A stretch of DNA of 23,166 bases from Clostridia bacterium (GTDB lineage: Bacteria; Bacillota_A; Clostridia; Christensenellales; Aristaeellaceae): assembly GCA_017397695.1 (NCBI GenBank), contig JAFQIF010000196.1:1-23166 (forward strand), given 5' to 3'. This document shows, piece after piece, positions 21,251 through 23,166 of the stretch (position 1 is the stretch's first letter; each line of letters opens with the position of its first letter). Position numbers and translations under genes: made by a program. Below the pieces are notes generated by a model. The model ran no database searches. It had not been told where the DNA came from and saw only the letters and a list, made by a program, of their open reading frames with translations.

Positions 21251-21283
21251 TGATATCCGTTGACCTCGACCCAGATCCTATAG

Positions 21284-21316
21284 AAAAAACGGCTCCGCAA
21301 GCAGCGAAGCCGTTTT
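21284..21316 (-). terminator. Rho-independent terminator of the aminotransferase gene
   Basis: On the minus strand AAAACGGCT (21316-21308) pairs with AGCCGTTTT (21294-21286), with inner pairing around a TGCTT loop, and ends in six T residues (21289-21284). It lies 8 bp after the stop codon. Confidence 0.85.
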
Positions 21317-21324
21317 GCATGCAT

Positions 21325-22578
21325 TTATTCGTGCTGATCCTGCGGCAGATCGGCAATCAGCTCCTGCGGCTCGTCGGTCATGGCGTCGACAAACGCAGCG
21401 ATACGGATCAGACCGCGCTGAATATTTTCCAGAGAAGTCGCGTAGCTCAGGCGGCAGAAGCCCTCGGAACAGAATGCGCTGCCCGGAACAATTGCGACGT
21501 CCGCATATTCGAGGACAAGCTGCGCGAAGGTCATGGAATCATTCACCTGTACGTATCCATAGTACTTGCCAAACAGTTCGGTGATATCCATCATCGCGTA
21601 GAACGCACCCTTGGGCATGTTGCAGTGCACGCCCTTCATCGCATTGAGACGGGACACCATATATTTACGGCGGCGGTCGTACTGCTGACGCATTTCTTCC
21701 ACCTGGGTAACACCCTTGAAGCTGGTCAGCGCCTCGACACAGGCATACTGCGCAACCGCATTGGAGCCGGAAGCCACCTGACTCTGCAGGCTGCTCATGA
21801 TCTTGGCAATCGGCGCAGGCGCGGCCGCGTAACCGATGCGCCAGCCAGTCATGGCGTAGGCCTTGGAAACGCCGTTGACGACGATCGTCTGGTTGTAAAT
21901 CGCCTCGCCAAAGGACGCGATAGAGGTGTGCTGCTCGCCATCATAAATAAGCTTCTCATAGATCTCGTCCGCGATGACGTAGAACTTGCGCGCCACGGCC
22001 AGCTTGGCAATCTCGCGGAGCTGATCGCGCTTCCAGACAGCGCCGGTCGGGTTGCCAGGGGTATTGATGAGCAGAACCTTGGTCTTCTCCGTCACGTACG
22101 GCGCCAGGTCGCGCGCCTCCGTCACGTAGTTATTCTCACGCTTGCCTTCCACCAGCACCGGCACGCCGCCGGCCAGGCGGACCATCTCCGGATAGGAAAC
22201 CCAACACGGCGTGGGAATGATCACCTCGTCGCCCGGATTGAGCAGCGCACACAGCGCGGCATAAATAGAGAACTTCGCGCCGTTGGAAACGACGATCTGC
22301 GCAGGCGTATAGGACAGCGCATTGTCGCACAGCAGCTTGTCACAGATCGCCTGGCGCAGTGCCAGCGTACCTGCCGCAGGCGTATACTTGGTCAGGCCCA
22401 TATCCAGCGCTTCGTGCGCAGCGGTACGGATATACTGCGGGGTAACAAAGTCCGGTTCGCCGGCACAAAAGGACACCACGTCACGGCCGTTGGCAGCCAT
22501 TTCTTTCGCCTTGGCATCGATAGCCAGGGTCGGGGACGGAGAAATCGCACTGCACAGACGGGAAAGCTCAAGAGACAA
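21325..22578 (-). CDS. aspB: Aspartate aminotransferase, class I fold (AspB type)
   Basis: This 417-residue PLP enzyme probably converts aspartate and 2-oxoglutarate to oxaloacetate and glutamate. Motifs (numbering from TTG 22578): SPSPTLAIDAKAKEM near the start, CAGEPDF (38-44), N176 in NTPGNPTG, D204 and Y207 (IADEIYE), PLP lysine K239 in VSKAYAMTGWRIGY, R247, and substrate-binding R376 (FCRLSYA). The start is set by AAGGAGG eight bases before TTG 22578. The longer frame from TTG 22602 would contain that ribosome site within its codons. It is monocistronic, with its own promoter and terminator. Aspartate specificity is by family resemblance; a related substrate is possible. Confidence 0.92.
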   Translation of the reverse strand: MSLELSRLCSAISPSPTLAIDAKAKEMAANGRDVVSFCAGEPDFVTPQYIRTAAHEALDMGLTKYTPAAGTLALRQAICDKLLCDNALSYTPAQIVVSNGAKFSIYAALCALLNPGDEVIIPTPCWVSYPEMVRLAGGVPVLVEGKRENNYVTEARDLAPYVTEKTKVLLINTPGNPTGAVWKRDQLREIAKLAVARKFYVIADEIYEKLIYDGEQHTSIASFGEAIYNQTIVVNGVSKAYAMTGWRIGYAAAPAPIAKIMSSLQSQVASGSNAVAQYACVEALTSFKGVTQVEEMRQQYDRRRKYMVSRLNAMKGVHCNMPKGAFYAMMDITELFGKYYGYVQVNDSMTFAQLVLEYADVAIVPGSAFCSEGFCRLSYATSLENIQRGLIRIAAFVDAMTDEPQELIADLPQDQHE

Positions 22579-22628
22579 ACTGAACGCCTCCTTCGGGTTC
22601 AAAATTAATCAAAATGAATTTTGAGATT

Positions 22629-22657
22629 ATTATACATCCATTATTCCGTTTTTGCAA
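22629..22657 (-). promoter_or_regulatory. Sigma-A promoter of the aminotransferase gene
   Basis: On the minus strand TTGCAA (22657-22652) and a perfect TATAAT (22634-22629) are 17 bp apart, about 50 bases before the start codon. Confidence 0.7.
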
Positions 22658-22826
22658 CCCATAATTTCGCTATTTTTTGCATTTTTTCACCTTCTTTTGC
22701 ACATTTTCATTTTCACTCCTGCATTTCATCTGTTTTTTTGCAGGCCATATCTTCATTTTCTCTTTTGAGCAGAATATGCATTTTGTCTCTGGAGTGTGAC
22801 AAAAGAATGTTTTGCGACAAAACAAC
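22658..22826. other. Pyrimidine-rich gene-free region between divergent promoters
   Basis: There is no gene here. The plus strand is strongly T- and C-rich, with repeated TTTTGC (22675, 22695, 22735) and TTTTCA (22684, 22704, 22710). A CTGCA/TGCAG inverted repeat (22719-22743 area) and a perfect 17-bp palindrome at 22808-22824 are also present. It is probably a control region for the divergent aminotransferase and DUF3048 genes. Confidence 0.4.
22808..22824. repeat. 17-bp palindrome TGTTTTG-CGA-CAAAACA
   Basis: The seven-base arms are perfect around a 3-bp centre and end two bases before the -35 of the DUF3048 promoter. Size and place fit an operator or activator site; the regulator is unknown. 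Confidence 0.5.
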
Positions 22827-22855
22827 TTGCCATAACCATCATTTTGAGTTATTAT
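22827..22855 (+). promoter_or_regulatory. Sigma-A promoter of the DUF3048 gene
   Basis: TTGCCA (22827-22832) and TATTAT (22850-22855) are 17 bp apart. The start codon lies 47 bases downstream. Confidence 0.6.
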
Positions 22856-22901
22856 ATGTAGGGTAATATTTCTTTTTCGAACATTAGTGGAGGTGTTTCT
22901 G

Positions 22902-23166
22902 TTGCATCGCACAATCAAGTGGATCATCGCTGCGGCTCTGGCTGTGTCTCTTTGCGTGACCGGCGTCGCCGTTGCTGAGGAATCCTACTATCTGGAGCTC
23001 CCGAGCAAGGACATTACTTCTTCCCGCAAGATCACCGTGAACGTTCCGGGCGAGAATGAAGTGATCGACGGCATCAACCCGCTGACCGGCGAAGTCTGGA
23101 GCGGCACGTACCGTCCGATCGGCGTGAATATTGACCAGCATCCGGAAGCGCTGCCGAACTGGGGCG
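22902..23166 (+). CDS. Secreted DUF3048 (YerB-type) protein, N-terminal part
   Basis: The frame opens with TTG 22902, six bases after GGAGGTG, and runs past the window edge (88 residues seen). Residues 1-25 are a signal peptide: basic MHRTIK, a hydrophobic core and an A-V-A cleavage site before EESYY. No lipobox Cys follows, unlike Bacillus YerB, which is a lipoprotein. From about residue 58, INPLTGEVW and YRPIGVNIDQHPEALPNWG match the DUF3048 start, where the usual form is roughly R-P-I-A-V-M-I-D-N. The family is extracytoplasmic and of unknown biochemical role. It diverges from the aminotransferase gene. Confidence 0.8.
   Translation, partial: MHRTIKWIIAAALAVSLCVTGVAVAEESYYLELPSKDITSSRKITVNVPGENEVIDGINPLTGEVWSGTYRPIGVNIDQHPEALPNWG

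Noticed and set aside
22670..22927. Lysine-rich minus-strand frame of 85 codons between the divergent genes
   Set aside because: It comes from the A-rich complement of a T-rich tract and overlaps the DUF3048 promoter and start; no ribosome site is seen.

Overview
The window looks like chromosome of an endospore-forming member of the Clostridia (Firmicutes). Spo0A and YunB mark a spore former. The DnaD-type protein followed by a zinc-cysteine DnaI/DnaC-type loader, strong AGGAGG ribosome sites, frequent TTG/GTG starts and consensus sigma-A promoters all fit. By eye the housekeeping genes are moderately GC-rich, while a few insert-like stretches are AT-richer. I cannot name the genus; a gut Clostridia lineage is a guess.

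Layout. 1-2066 (all minus) is an accessory block: two tandem paralogous genes of unknown function (the first cut by the window edge), a control region with an 11-bp phased repeat array, and a tyrosine recombinase. 2261-3915 (minus) holds spo0A and yunB. 4043-7051 (plus) is a class A penicillin-binding protein with a 34-residue membrane mini-protein behind it. 7237-8608 is a divergent pair: a solitary ABC-type ATPase (minus) and a four-helix, ferritin-like protein (plus). 8868-11347 (minus) is a replication pair, a DnaD-like protein with four C-terminal repeats and its helicase loader, overlapping by one base. 11524-15612 (plus) is a small exported protein and dnaE, apparently under one consensus promoter. 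15623-16784 looks like an insert: an AT-richer GNAT acetyltransferase and 580 bp of hairpin-rich, gene-free DNA. 16785-19560 holds a membrane M28 peptidase (minus), an HD-domain protein (plus) and a DUF421-DUF4363 operon (minus). 19708-22578 holds a cysteine-rich DUF5714 protein (plus), a nitroreductase-like protein and an aspartate aminotransferase (both minus). At the right edge a secreted DUF3048 (YerB-type) protein starts.

How it works together. There is no single pathway. Replication (dnaD-like, loader, dnaE), envelope and sporulation (PBP, spo0A, yunB, DUF421/DUF4363) and metabolism (aminotransferase, nitroreductase, peptidase) are neighbours. The parts least explained by known biology are the left accessory block with its eight-unit 11-bp array, a two-hairpin repeat family found only in the gaps between convergent genes, a 91-bp imperfect palindrome at 16393-16483, and several promoter palindromes. 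I found no rRNA, tRNA, CRISPR array, intact transposase or riboswitch I could recognise.
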